This document shows, in pieces, positions 8,653 to 17,413 of a DNA stretch of 52,205 nucleotides (position 1 is its first letter; the number at the start of each line of letters is the position of its first letter). The translations under genes and the position numbers were made by a program. The notes beneath the pieces were generated by a model. That model saw nothing but the letters and a program-made list of their open reading frames with translations, did not search any database and had not been told where the DNA came from. The DNA is from Fibrobacter succinogenes (GTDB lineage Bacteria > Fibrobacterota > Fibrobacteria > Fibrobacterales > Fibrobacteraceae), in the NCBI GenBank assembly GCA_902771595.1, contig CACXXH010000006.1, positions 1-52,205 of the forward strand. Reading direction: 5' to 3'.

Positions 8653-10524
8653 ATGATTACAAGAAACGCTACAATTCTTTCCGCATTTGCAGTCACGGCG
8701 GCGCTTGCGGTAACATCCTACCAAAATCAGGTCGGGTTTATCTCGGATGCTCCGAAGCAGATTGCCGTGGTGGGTGCTGCTGGCGAGGATGTCGTATTCA
8801 AGGATGCCGAAGGCAAGACCGTGCTTACGGTTACGGCTCCCGAGGCTTCCATGTGGAAGCCCGCGAACGAGGAAGCCTCCCTTGTTGATTTTAGTGAACT
8901 CAAGACTCCTGGAACGTACTACGCCTTTGTCGGTGACGATTCCATAGGCCATCCCATCAACATTTCGGATAACGCGCTCGAAGGCGTGACGAAGGCTTCT
9001 CTGAAGTTCTTCTATTTCCAACGTTCTTCGATTGAACTTACCGAGGAATTTGCCGGCAAGTATGCACGCCCGATGGGAACCCCGGATACGGCGGTCATGT
9101 ACCATTCCTCTACCGGCAAGGAAGACCTCACCGCGACATTCAATGGCGCGAAGGGCTGGTACGATGCCGGCGACTACGGCAAGTACATCGTGAATTCGGG
9201 TATTTCTACCTACACGTTGCTGCAGTTGTATCGCCAGAACAGGGCCTATTTTGATACGCTCAACCTGAACATTCCCGAAAGCGGCAACGATGTGCCCGAT
9301 ATTCTCGATGAAATTCGCTGGAATATCGAATGGATGCTCACCATGCAGGATGATGACGGTGGCGTGTTCCATAAGCTTACCACCAAGCAGTTTGCCGGCA
9401 TGGTTCTGCCCGATAAGGTGACGAAGCAGCGCTATGCCATTGGTAAGAGCATTACGGCGACTAGGGATTTCGTTGCGGTCACGGCTCTTGCCGCCGATAT
9501 CTACAAGCGTTTCGATCCTGAATTTGCTGAAAAATGTGCGGTGGCGGCCGGCAAGGCTCGCTGGTGGTCGAAGCAGAACCCCTACGAATTCTTCACCCAG
9601 CCTAGAGATGTCGGGACTGGTACCTACACTGACGCCAGTGCGGCTGATGAATTCGCTTGGTCTTCGGCGGAATTTTACCGCATCACGGGAAACAAGGATA
9701 TCTTGGAAGATTTGCATCAGTACAAGCTCACCAAGGGCCGTCACAAATTGCAGGGATGGCAGACGGTGTTCGCTCTTGCTGCATTCACCATTGCAACCGA
9801 TCCGGTCGCTTTTGACGAAGAAGACGTCGGTCTGGCTCGCGATTTCATCTTCGACCTTGCCGATACCTATATCAAGCAACTCGACAATGGCTATGGACTT
9901 GCTATCGACAATGGCGATTTCTACTGGGGTTCCAACAGCGTCGTGGCGAACAAGGGTATGGTCCTTATTCACGCCTATATCCTGAGCGACGAAAAGAAGT
10001 ACCTCGATGCGGCCCAGGGAATTTTGGATTACCTGCTGGGTAGAAATCCGCTCGACCTCTCGTTCGTTACCGGCTGGGGCGTAAACCAGGTCATGAACCC
10101 GCATCACCGTCCCAGCGAAGGCGACACTGTCGTAGCGCCCGTCCCGGGAATGCTCGTGGGCGGCCCGAACTCCACTGCCGACGATTGCGCCAAGACGTAT
10201 GTCGACAGTGAGGCGCCGGCCAAGTCCTACTACGATAACTCCTGCAGCTATGCCACGAACGAAGTCGCCATCAACTGGAATGCTCCGCTTGCCTACCTTG
10301 CCGGCTCCTTGCAGGCCATCTATGCGACGGGCAAGAAGTTTGAAGTGGGTAGCGACACGTCGGCTGTTTATGATATCACTGCGATTCCTGCTGCAAGAAC
10401 CGCTTTGAAGACCCGCGCCGCTGGCGACAGGCTTATCTTCAAGGACAATTCCGTGCGCTTGGAAAGGACGCTCCGTGACGGGACGAAGACCTACTTCGAC
10501 CTTCGCGGCAAGGCAATCCGCTAG
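8653..10524 (+). CDS. GH9 endoglucanase (cellulase) with N-terminal Ig-like domain
   Basis: 623 residues. ATG 8653 follows AAGGAAAGG and begins a signal-like segment ending near the NQVGF motif, which opens the CelD-type Ig-like N-terminal domain (about 22-105). The GH9 (alpha/alpha)6 barrel follows. GWYDAGDYGKYIVNSG near residue 168 carries the nucleophile-activating aspartates, NPHHRPS carries the conserved His/Arg, and NEVAINWNAPL near residue 536 holds the acid Glu. It lacks the CBM6 modules of its neighbours; the ~50-residue basic tail is short. It hydrolyses beta-1,4-glucan in cellulose or xyloglucan (family knowledge). It has its own upstream region and lies after a terminator, so it is probably regulated apart from the GH43 gene. 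The coaE gene converges on it with a 1-base gap. Confidence 0.9.
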   Translation: MITRNATILSAFAVTAALAVTSYQNQVGFISDAPKQIAVVGAAGEDVVFKDAEGKTVLTVTAPEASMWKPANEEASLVDFSELKTPGTYYAFVGDDSIGHPINISDNALEGVTKASLKFFYFQRSSIELTEEFAGKYARPMGTPDTAVMYHSSTGKEDLTATFNGAKGWYDAGDYGKYIVNSGISTYTLLQLYRQNRAYFDTLNLNIPESGNDVPDILDEIRWNIEWMLTMQDDDGGVFHKLTTKQFAGMVLPDKVTKQRYAIGKSITATRDFVAVTALAADIYKRFDPEFAEKCAVAAGKARWWSKQNPYEFFTQPRDVGTGTYTDASAADEFAWSSAEFYRITGNKDILEDLHQYKLTKGRHKLQGWQTVFALAAFTIATDPVAFDEEDVGLARDFIFDLADTYIKQLDNGYGLAIDNGDFYWGSNSVVANKGMVLIHAYILSDEKKYLDAAQGILDYLLGRNPLDLSFVTGWGVNQVMNPHHRPSEGDTVVAPVPGMLVGGPNSTADDCAKTYVDSEAPAKSYYDNSCSYATNEVAINWNAPLAYLAGSLQAIYATGKKFEVGSDTSAVYDITAIPAARTALKTRAAGDRLIFKDNSVRLERTLRDGTKTYFDLRGKAIR

Positions 10525-10525
10525 T

Positions 10526-11131
10526 TTACTCCGCAAGCAGGGAATCCAGTTGCCGTTCCAGGTTCTGGATTCCTTCTTTGTTTTCTATGGTGCGCAGATT
10601 CTTTCCCAGAAAAAGCGCGATATCGCATACACCGGCCTGGTCTAGGATCCGGCGTTTCGCGTCTTCTGCCTCCATCCCGCGCGCAATTAGGCGCTGCAAG
10701 CGGGTCGCTTCGGGGGCGTCAACCACCCAGATTTCATCGAGCATCCCGACAATTTCGGGAACGCGCGAAAGGATGGCCGCTTCCAGGAATCGCGGCTTCG
10801 CACTTGCGGCGTCACCTGAATTCCCGTCAAAGAAGTCGCGGACGGCCTGCGTCAAGTACGGATAGACGATTCCCTCCAGGTGCTTGCGTGCATTTGCATC
10901 GCCAAAAATCAATCCGGCGAAGAACTTGCGGTTTACGCCCTCTTCGGTAAGGCATTCCTGCCCGAATGCGGCAGAAAGCTTCGCACGCAGTTCCTTGCAG
11001 TTCTTGTATAATTCGTGAACCTGGCTATCGGCATCGAGAACGTCGTACCCGCGCTCCCGCAGGAGCGACGAGGCGAGCGATTTGCCCGCACCGATTGTAC
11101 CCGTGATGCCGATTCTTTTCATGACTTTCAT
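10526..11131 (-). CDS. coaE: Dephospho-CoA kinase
   Basis: 201 residues (198 if the ATG at 11122 is used; neither start has a strong ribosome site). The P-loop GTIGAGKS near residue 11, the LDADSQVHELY segment, and the C-terminal lid region (RLIARGMEAEDAKRRI) are those of CoaE, which phosphorylates the 3'-OH of dephospho-CoA in the last step of coenzyme A synthesis in the cytoplasm. The length is normal. It lies 39 bases downstream of the DMT permease gene on the same strand and may share its transcript. The other CoA gene here, coaBC, is far away at 47.4-48.8 kb. Confidence 0.93.
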   Translation of the reverse strand: MKVMKRIGITGTIGAGKSLASSLLRERGYDVLDADSQVHELYKNCKELRAKLSAAFGQECLTEEGVNRKFFAGLIFGDANARKHLEGIVYPYLTQAVRDFFDGNSGDAASAKPRFLEAAILSRVPEIVGMLDEIWVVDAPEATRLQRLIARGMEAEDAKRRILDQAGVCDIALFLGKNLRTIENKEGIQNLERQLDSLLAE

Positions 11132-11170
11132 TATAGCAAAATTTCGGGGTGCGGGCGCAAGGCCCGTGCG

Positions 11171-12043
11171 TTACCCCTTGCCGAGCGAAATGAGGCAGAG
11201 GCCCGCCACCACGCCCAGCAGGGCGATAAACTTGAGCTTGCTCTTGCGTTCGCGGAAAATGATGATTCCCGCGAGGAAGCTGATGAACACGCTCGAACGC
11301 CGGAGCACCGTGATAATCGATATGAGCGCATCGGGATTTCCTACCGCCAAAAAGTAGCAGCGGTCGGCGATGATGAGCAGGGCGGCGACAGCGATAAAAC
11401 TCCAGCGGAACTGGAACGGGGTCGTCTTCTTGCGAGTCGGGAACCACGTGAACGCCGTCGTGATGAACTGCACCGCGAGCATGTAGATGCTGAACCACAC
11501 CTGCACTGTCATCGGTTCGAAATTCATGCGCTGCAAAATAAACTTGTCGTAAATGCCGCTGCAGCTCGCGAGGATGGTCCCGATGAGCATGGACACCACC
11601 CAGCCGTTGCTGAAAAAATGCCCCATCTCCTTGCGGCCTGCCATGCTGAGCCCGATGTACGAACACACGCAGATGGCTATACCCACCCACTGCAGCGCGA
11701 AGGGACGTTCTCCCATGAACCCGACCGCTATCATGATGGTGAACAGCGGGGCGAGCGCGCGGATGGTCGTCGAAATGGAAAGCGGCATGTGCGCGATGGC
11801 GTTGTAGGTGAATAGCCAACTCAAGCCCACTATGACCGCCTTCGCCATCAAAAGCAAGTGGTCGTGCAGCGAAAGCGGCTCGCAGTGCCCCGTAAGCAGG
11901 ATGGGGAGCATGAAGAGGGCGTAGAAGGCGCTGCACAGACAAAGTACCGGACGGACGGCGTTATCCTGGACCGACTTTTTCTTGGCCAGGTCGTAAAAAC
12001 CGAGAAAAACCGCTGAGGCAAAAGCCAGAATCAACCATGACAT
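11171..12043 (-). CDS. EamA/DMT-family membrane permease
   Basis: 290 residues with about ten hydrophobic helices in two similar halves, the layout of drug/metabolite transporters with EamA domains. Features include an N-terminal helix [20 protein letters not shown], the [19 protein letters not shown] segment ending the first half, and its counterpart [18 protein letters not shown] in the second. It would sit in the inner membrane; the substrate cannot be predicted. No clear ribosome site precedes the ATG. It diverges from mscL, with 84 bases between them. Confidence 0.8.
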   Translation of the reverse strand: MSWLILAFASAVFLGFYDLAKKKSVQDNAVRPVLCLCSAFYALFMLPILLTGHCEPLSLHDHLLLMAKAVIVGLSWLFTYNAIAHMPLSISTTIRALAPLFTIMIAVGFMGERPFALQWVGIAICVCSYIGLSMAGRKEMGHFFSNGWVVSMLIGTILASCSGIYDKFILQRMNFEPMTVQVWFSIYMLAVQFITTAFTWFPTRKKTTPFQFRWSFIAVAALLIIADRCYFLAVGNPDALISIITVLRRSSVFISFLAGIIIFRERKSKLKFIALLGVVAGLCLISLGKG

Positions 12044-12127
12044 AGCGCGCCAAATTTAGAAAAATGGCTTGCCAAAACATGCCACAATACTATTTTTCTT
12101 ATAGCAACAATCAACAAAGGAGCCCTC

Positions 12128-12568
12128 ATGGGTATCAAAGGCAAAGCAGCATCCCTTCTCGAAGAGTTCAAGGCCTTCGCGTTCAAGGGAAATATCGTCG
12201 ATATGGCTATCGGTGTTATCATCGGTGGTGCTTTCGGTAAAATCGTCACATCCTTCGTGAACGACATCGTGATGCCGTCCGTCACGGCCATCGTCGCCAT
12301 GTGCGGTGGCAAGGATGCTGGTGAAGGTCTCAAGGCTCTGTCATTCACGACTGCTGAAGGCGTGACCATTCCGTACGGTAACTTCATTGGTGGCGTCATC
12401 GACTTCCTCATCGTCGCCCTCGTGGTGTTCATCGTGATGAAGAAGTTCCTCGGATTCATGTCCAACATGCGCAAGAAGGAAGAAGCCCCGGCAGCTCCTC
12501 CGGCCCCTCCTGAGCCGAGCGCCGAAGAAAAGCTCCTCACCGAAATCCGTGACTTGCTGAAGAAATAA
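12128..12568 (+). CDS. mscL: Large-conductance mechanosensitive channel
   Basis: 146 residues with the ribosome site AAAGGAG seven bases before the [23 protein letters not shown] is the hallmark N-terminal helix and TM1 of MscL. TM2 ([20 protein letters not shown]) is followed by a Pro/Ala-rich linker and the cytoplasmic helix [13 protein letters not shown]. The pentameric channel in the inner membrane releases solutes on hypo-osmotic shock. It is a single gene followed by its own terminator. Confidence 0.97.
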   Translation: MGIKGKAASLLEEFKAFAFKGNIVDMAIGVIIGGAFGKIVTSFVNDIVMPSVTAIVAMCGGKDAGEGLKALSFTTAEGVTIPYGNFIGGVIDFLIVALVVFIVMKKFLGFMSNMRKKEEAPAAPPAPPEPSAEEKLLTEIRDLLKK

Positions 12569-12617
12569 TTGGATGGGAGGGGGAGGCATCCCCCTGGCTT
12601 CCATCGTCAGTCTCAGA

Positions 12618-12677
12618 TCCCTGAGCCTGTCGAAGGTGCGCCACCCCTTCTAACGGGGGGCACCCCGTAACGCCCCC
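12618..12677. repeat. GC-rich dispersed repeat, intergenic copy
   Basis: It contains TCCCTGAGCCTGTCGAAGG (12618-12636), a sequence I recognise as common in intergenic repeats of many bacteria. A GC-rich stretch follows at 12640-12677. Its reverse complement (GGGGGCGTTACGGGG, then CCCCCGTTAGAAGGGGT) matches 48172-48218 inside coaBC with only a few differences. It can fold by pairing ACGGGG with CCCCGT. Confidence 0.6.
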
Positions 12678-12683
12678 AGTTCC

Positions 12684-12711
12684 CCCCGCCTCTGGCGGGG
12701 TGATTTTTTTT
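12684..12711 (+). terminator. Intrinsic terminator after mscL
   Basis: CCCCGCC (12684-12690), TCT loop, GGCGGGG (12694-12700), then TGATTTTTTTT. The 77 bases between it and the recF stop hold only simple-sequence direct repeats. Confidence 0.75.
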
Positions 12712-12788
12712 GCGCGACGTGAAATGATTGATGATGGATGATGTCTATGTTCTAAACTCACCACTCACTCCACATTCCACACCCCAAA

Positions 12789-13964
12789 CTACACACTCAT
12801 TTCTATCGTCATGTCCGCCTTGAACGGCAGTTCCTCGACCTGCGGGGTGGCGATGAGCACCTGGCAGTTCTTTTCGCGCACGAGCGATGCGACCGCGTCG
12901 CGGCGGTTCACGTCCAGTTCCGCGAAGATGTCGTCGAGCAGGAGGATGGGCTTCCCCACATTTTGCGATGCGACATCGACTGCGGCAAACCGCATGGCGA
13001 TGGCCGCCGAACGGCATTGGCCCTGCGACCCGACCGAACGCATCTCGTAGCCCGAGGCGCACAGCGCGAGGTCGTCCCGATGCGGGCCCGCCATGGTGAC
13101 TCCCTGCATCTTTTCCACGAGTTCGAGTCCGGCGAGCTTGTCGGCGAAGGCGTTCCGCAGCATTTCTTCGGTCACGCCGCCGGCGTTGTATTCTTCGGAG
13201 CTCTCGGCCACCATGGAGTCGATTTCTTCGTCCCCCATGAAGTCCGCTGCGTCAAGCGCGTCCAATTCCTTCAGGATGGAACTCCTGTAGTCGCAGGTAA
13301 TTTCGTCCACGCCGCCGGAGAGCCTGCGGTAGTAGCCGGTAATCACCGGGGATATTTCGGCGGAGAGGTTGATGCGGGCGAGCCAGAGCTTGGCCCCGAG
13401 ATCCACGAGCTGGCGGGAGAGTACCTGGAAAAGGTCTTCGCCGCCTACGGCACAGCCTTCCTTCTTGAACTGCCGGAGCCACTGGTTCCTTTGCTGGAGC
13501 ACGCGCTTGTAGTTCCGGAGCACGCCGGCGTTCGCCGCCGAGCGAAAACACAATATCTCGTCGAGCCAGTGCCGGCGGATTTCGGGTGCACCGCGCAGCA
13601 GTTCGATATCGGAGGGCTGCATGATTACCGCGGGCGATTTTCCGAAGAACGCGGACACAGAGCGCACTGCCGTCCCGTTTTCCTTTGCGGTGACTTTCCG
13701 GCGGCCTACCTGCAGCGCCCGGGAAAGCGCCATGCCGTCGCAGTCGAACGTGCCTCGCAAAATCAGTTCGTCCGCATTCCAGCAGACAAGTTCCTTCAGG
13801 TCCTTCGCCCTGAACGAGAATCCCTGCGCAAGCAGGTGCACGGATTCGAGAACCGTAGTCTTGCCGCAACCGTTCGGCCCGTGAATCACGTTGATGCCCG
13901 GAGTAAACGAGAACTCCTGGGCGTCAAGGCTGCGCACGTGGCCGACCGAAAGCGATTCTATCAC
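12789..13964 (-). CDS. recF: DNA replication and repair protein RecF
   Basis: 391 residues from a GTG that overlaps the stop codon of the upstream barrel gene (GTGA), with GAGGGG upstream. Walker A is GPNGCGKTT near residue 30, the ABC signature region is SVGSQGQCRSAAIAMRFA, and Walker B is KPILLLDDIFAELD. RecF binds gapped DNA with RecO/RecR to load RecA. It is usually found near dnaA/dnaN; here it is instead the last gene of an envelope-protein operon (lolA, propeller protein, PorV-like). The length is slightly above typical. Confidence 0.93.
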   Translation of the reverse strand: MIESLSVGHVRSLDAQEFSFTPGINVIHGPNGCGKTTVLESVHLLAQGFSFRAKDLKELVCWNADELILRGTFDCDGMALSRALQVGRRKVTAKENGTAVRSVSAFFGKSPAVIMQPSDIELLRGAPEIRRHWLDEILCFRSAANAGVLRNYKRVLQQRNQWLRQFKKEGCAVGGEDLFQVLSRQLVDLGAKLWLARINLSAEISPVITGYYRRLSGGVDEITCDYRSSILKELDALDAADFMGDEEIDSMVAESSEEYNAGGVTEEMLRNAFADKLAGLELVEKMQGVTMAGPHRDDLALCASGYEMRSVGSQGQCRSAAIAMRFAAVDVASQNVGKPILLLDDIFAELDVNRRDAVASLVREKNCQVLIATPQVEELPFKADMTIEMSV

Positions 13965-15037
13965 GGGATGAAACCCCTCACGCCGACGCTCAGCGGGTTG
14001 AATAGTCCCGCGGTGGATTCATAAGTCAGGGCGTAGTTCACGTCGAACAGGTACTTCTTCTTGCCGATGCGCACGTAGAACTTGTAGCCGAGCCCGAACA
14101 TCGCGTCGAGGCCGTCCATGCCTATGCGTATGGTGCCGTCGGGAATGATTTCGCATTCAAAACCAACGCGGCCCGTCCACACGTGGTGCTGCGGGTCGAA
14201 CACGAGAAGCGTGTCGGCGATCTGGTAGTCGAGCGCTTCCATCCAAGCGTATACGGGCTTGCCGAACACTCTCGAGCGGTAGCCGAGCCCAATCTGCAAC
14301 ACCTTCGGGCGCACGCCTTCGGTAACGGCGACGCTGTTGTCGGTACTCGGGGTGCGTGTCCAGCGTGCCGAAAGGTTCCTGCTGAAACTGATGTTCCTGA
14401 TGACCACGGACGAAGACCATTTCTCGTTCCACTGGCGCAGCCAGCCGAAGTTGAGTGCGACCGGGCTCGTGAATCCGTCGACCAGTTCCACGCCATCGTA
14501 ATATTCGGCGATGTCCATGTTGTCGTAGCCGAGCGAAAGCGAAATGCCGAAGGCGTCGCGCCGTGTCGCCCTGTACGAGAACCCGAGATACATCATGGAG
14601 AAGAACGGGGTGGCCGTACCGAGCGTCTGGTCGTCTTCGTTGATGACGTCGAAATCGATATCGCCGCGGTAGAGCATGGCGAAGCCGATGCCCATGCGGT
14701 TGCCGACGGAAGTCTCGAGGCCGAGGGAACCGCCCATACGGTCGAGGCTGCGGCGTTCGGCATTGAGCGTGTAGGTGAAGTTCTGGCGGAACCCGAGGAT
14801 GGCGGGGTTCCAGTAGGCGCCCGGCATGGCGGATGTGTCCGCGGAACCGGTGTTGCCGCGTCCGAGTTCGCGCGTGCCTGCGCCCATGCGTTCGACGAAC
14901 CCGTCGTAACCGCCCAGGGCCGACTTCTTGTCGACGACGCCTGCAAATGCGGATGCCGCCGTCAGGAGCGAAAGGGCAATCGCAAGTCCAGCGATTCTCG
15001 GTTTCGGACAAATGGAATGCTTATCAAGTCTAAACAT
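13961..15037 (-). CDS. PorV/PorQ-like outer-membrane beta-barrel protein
   Basis: 358 residues with a signal peptide (LSLLTAASAFAG). The N-terminal part (ERMGAGTRELGRGNTGSADTS, then YWNPAIL) is the pattern of the PorV/PorQ/UPF0164 branch of FadL-like barrels, and alternating aromatic strands run to the end. PorV acts as the shuttle and anchor subunit in type IX secretion (family knowledge); the assignment to that role here is inferred. The gene starts within the stop of the upstream propeller gene (TAATG) and overlaps recF at its end, so all are translationally coupled. Confidence 0.7.
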   Translation of the reverse strand: MFRLDKHSICPKPRIAGLAIALSLLTAASAFAGVVDKKSALGGYDGFVERMGAGTRELGRGNTGSADTSAMPGAYWNPAILGFRQNFTYTLNAERRSLDRMGGSLGLETSVGNRMGIGFAMLYRGDIDFDVINEDDQTLGTATPFFSMMYLGFSYRATRRDAFGISLSLGYDNMDIAEYYDGVELVDGFTSPVALNFGWLRQWNEKWSSSVVIRNISFSRNLSARWTRTPSTDNSVAVTEGVRPKVLQIGLGYRSRVFGKPVYAWMEALDYQIADTLLVFDPQHHVWTGRVGFECEIIPDGTIRIGMDGLDAMFGLGYKFYVRIGKKKYLFDVNYALTYESTAGLFNPLSVGVRGFIP

Positions 15038-16668
15038 TATCTACCCCCTCCGAGCGTCATGACCTTGCCCCAGCCGACGTGGCCGTGGTTGTCCTTTACG
15101 CGAACGTAGTACACGCCCATCGTGCAGGGGTTGCCCTGTTCGTCAAGGCCGTCCCAGACATCTTCCTTTGCGTTCGTGCTGCGCAGCTTGTCCGCGAAGC
15201 GCGGAGCCGATTTTACGATCTTGCGGACCCTCCGCATGTCGTAGCTGAATACTTCGATGGTGATGTTGGCGTCCTTGCTGACCTTATAGGAAACGAGCGA
15301 TTCGCTGCCAGCGGTGATGACGGACGGAACCATGCGGACGGAACCGAGGTCGTCGCCCAGCTTGGCGCGGTTGAGTATCGGGGTCCACGTCTTGCCTGTG
15401 TCCGCCGATACGGAAATCCCGTTGCCGTAGGTCGCGACGGCGAGGCCGGTGATGTCCTTGGTGAGCGGGAACGATGTCATGGACCAGATGATGACGTCGC
15501 GGTCGGTCACGCCCATGTTGAAGTCGTAGAGCCAGCCGCTTTCTTCGTCCTCGTTCTCGAAGGCGCGAACGCCCAGGGAATCGAGCTTCAGGAAGCCGCT
15601 TTCCGAGCTGCCCACCGCACGTACGGCTACGAACGTCTGCTTGCCGACGAAGGCGACGTTGCTTACGGTGTAGTCGGCGTTGTCGTACAGGTCCTTCTTC
15701 TGGGCCTTGCCGTCGAGCCCGATGAAGGGAACCTTCGCGAAGTCCTTGGATGAATCTGCGAATTTGCGCCAGAGGTGGCCCGTGACAGATTCGCTACCTT
15801 GTGTCGATGTCTCGGCGATAACCTGCAGGGGAGTGCCGCCGACCCAAACGCCCGTCACGCGCATGGTGTCGATCGCCTTGGAGGCGTTCGCGAGCTTGCC
15901 GCTGTTGTCGAGAGTCCACAGGCCTTTCGCGGTCGCAAGCCAAAGGGTTTCTGAATCCTTGTCGAAGGCCACGTCGAAAATTTCGGTGTATTTTTTCAGG
16001 TTCTTGGAGGCGTTCAGCTTGAGCGTGTCGAGGCTCTTTTCGGCGCGGTTGAAAATGAGGTGGTATTCACGCGGGTCGAGAATACCCTTCGAGATGTTGT
16101 ACCCCGTAAGGCCGAGCGCGCCCTGCGCAATCCAGAGGGTAGCCTTCGCGGAATCGTAGGCGAAACCGCTTACTGCATAAGTCATCGCTGAATCGAGATC
16201 GTTTGCCGCTGTCGGAATTTCAAGCGGCGTCTCGTACGTGCTGGTCAAGTTCCTGAGCGAGAAGAAACCTTCGGGCTTGAGGTAGTTTCCGCGGTTGTCG
16301 AGCCCGAACATCGGGAGAACCGCTCCGAGCTTGCCTGCGGTCGCTACGGGAATGCGGCGCTGTTCCGCATAAACGTCGGTGAACCTCCATATGCCGTCGT
16401 GTACCGCGGTCATCGAATCGGCGACTGCGTCTTGCTGGGTCTTGTCGACCTGCACCTGGCCCGATGCCGAAACCTTCAGGTTCAAAAGCGTTACGCCACT
16501 GTTCAGTTCTCCGCGGGAAAACACCCAGAGGGCGCCGTCCGAGCCTGCGGGTGCTACGGAAAACGCCCAGTTGCTGAAGAGCGTCTCGGTTGCTGCGAAA
16601 GCGCAACCGGCAGAAACGGCCGCAATGCCGAGAGCACGGATTGTCCTGTTCTTAAAACTAGGGATCAT
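15037..16668 (-). CDS. Secreted propeller-like protein with FlgD-type Ig C-terminus
   Basis: 543 residues, GAGGTAGCG before the ATG, and a signal peptide ending GCAFAA. The body has recurring short strands (DSAKATLWIAQGALGLTGYN, DKDSETLWLATAKGLWTLD, SVSADTGKTWTPI) that suggest a beta-propeller. The end (SYDMRRVRKIVK, WDGLDEQGNPCTMGVYYVR) is a FlgD/T9SS-like Ig fold. In Bacteroidota, PorZ also combines propellers with a C-terminal sorting-type domain. With a PorV-like partner next door, a similar job is conceivable, but similarity to PorZ itself is not established. It sits 2 bases after lolA and shares TAATG with the barrel gene. Confidence 0.6.
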   Translation of the reverse strand: MIPSFKNRTIRALGIAAVSAGCAFAATETLFSNWAFSVAPAGSDGALWVFSRGELNSGVTLLNLKVSASGQVQVDKTQQDAVADSMTAVHDGIWRFTDVYAEQRRIPVATAGKLGAVLPMFGLDNRGNYLKPEGFFSLRNLTSTYETPLEIPTAANDLDSAMTYAVSGFAYDSAKATLWIAQGALGLTGYNISKGILDPREYHLIFNRAEKSLDTLKLNASKNLKKYTEIFDVAFDKDSETLWLATAKGLWTLDNSGKLANASKAIDTMRVTGVWVGGTPLQVIAETSTQGSESVTGHLWRKFADSSKDFAKVPFIGLDGKAQKKDLYDNADYTVSNVAFVGKQTFVAVRAVGSSESGFLKLDSLGVRAFENEDEESGWLYDFNMGVTDRDVIIWSMTSFPLTKDITGLAVATYGNGISVSADTGKTWTPILNRAKLGDDLGSVRMVPSVITAGSESLVSYKVSKDANITIEVFSYDMRRVRKIVKSAPRFADKLRSTNAKEDVWDGLDEQGNPCTMGVYYVRVKDNHGHVGWGKVMTLGGGR

Positions 16669-16670
16669 CG

Positions 16671-17306
16671 CTACCTCATGTCGATTTCGTCGACACCTTT
16701 ACGGGATTTGAACTTGAAGTCTTCGGGCGAGACCTTCTTCACGACTTTCAAGTTTATGATGTTGTACCACGAGGAATTTCCCGTGGGGTCAACGGTGAAG
16801 AGCCTCACCGGCGAAAAGTCCTTCTGCGAAAGCCACACTTCCATCTGGTCAAACTGGCCTGCATATTTCGAGGCGTCGAGCTTCAGCACCCACAGTTTCT
16901 GCTTGTTGAATTCGCCTTCCTTCAGTTCCTTCGCCTTGCAGTTCAGGTACTTGAATAGCATTTCGGAGGGGTGGAACGCCGAAGAGAGGTCTTCGACCGC
17001 CTTGATGAGCACCTGGTTCTGTTCGGGATTGTACTGCCAGAGGCTTTCTCCGTCGCTCGTAAACTCGATGCCCGCGACCTTCAGTTTGAATCTGTCTGCA
17101 TCTGCCACCAGAAGCGAGCCCTTCTGGCTTACGATGTCCGGGGAGTCCGAATAGAAAACCTGCACCTGGAAATCGAGGTTCCATGCCTTGCCCGACTTGA
17201 ACCAGGCCTGCGACTTGGCGAGAGCCTCGCTTGCAGTCAGCGCGTACGCTTGGAAAGCCATGACCGCGACGGCAAACAATACAATAAATAAACTGCGATT
17301 TTTCAT
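16671..17306 (-). CDS. lolA: LolA-like outer-membrane lipoprotein carrier protein
   Basis: 211 residues from the ATG at 17306, chosen because CAGGAG lies six bases upstream and a signal peptide follows (MKNRSLFIVLFAVAVMAFQA); a longer in-frame start exists at 17327. The fold pattern (helix TASEALAKSQAWFK, then strands such as GSLLVADADRFKLKVAG and ESLWQYNPEQNQVLI) is that of LolA, the periplasmic carrier of lipoproteins to the outer membrane. Orthology to E. coli LolA, rather than a paralogue, is likely but not proven. It is first in the four-gene operon that ends with recF. Confidence 0.75.
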   Translation of the reverse strand: MKNRSLFIVLFAVAVMAFQAYALTASEALAKSQAWFKSGKAWNLDFQVQVFYSDSPDIVSQKGSLLVADADRFKLKVAGIEFTSDGESLWQYNPEQNQVLIKAVEDLSSAFHPSEMLFKYLNCKAKELKEGEFNKQKLWVLKLDASKYAGQFDQMEVWLSQKDFSPVRLFTVDPTGNSSWYNIINLKVVKKVSPEDFKFKSRKGVDEIDMR

Positions 17307-17413
17307 AACGCTCCTGAATATGCACAAAAATACAAAACGAGACGCCCGTAGACGTTGGGTTTTTTGAAGATATATTTCTATCTTTTGTCAAAGAACTTTT
17401 TTGGAAGGATTTT

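Noticed and set aside
8620..10536. 638-codon open frame antisense to the GH9 gene
   Set aside because: Shadow of the GH9 gene; no domain pattern or ribosome site fits it.
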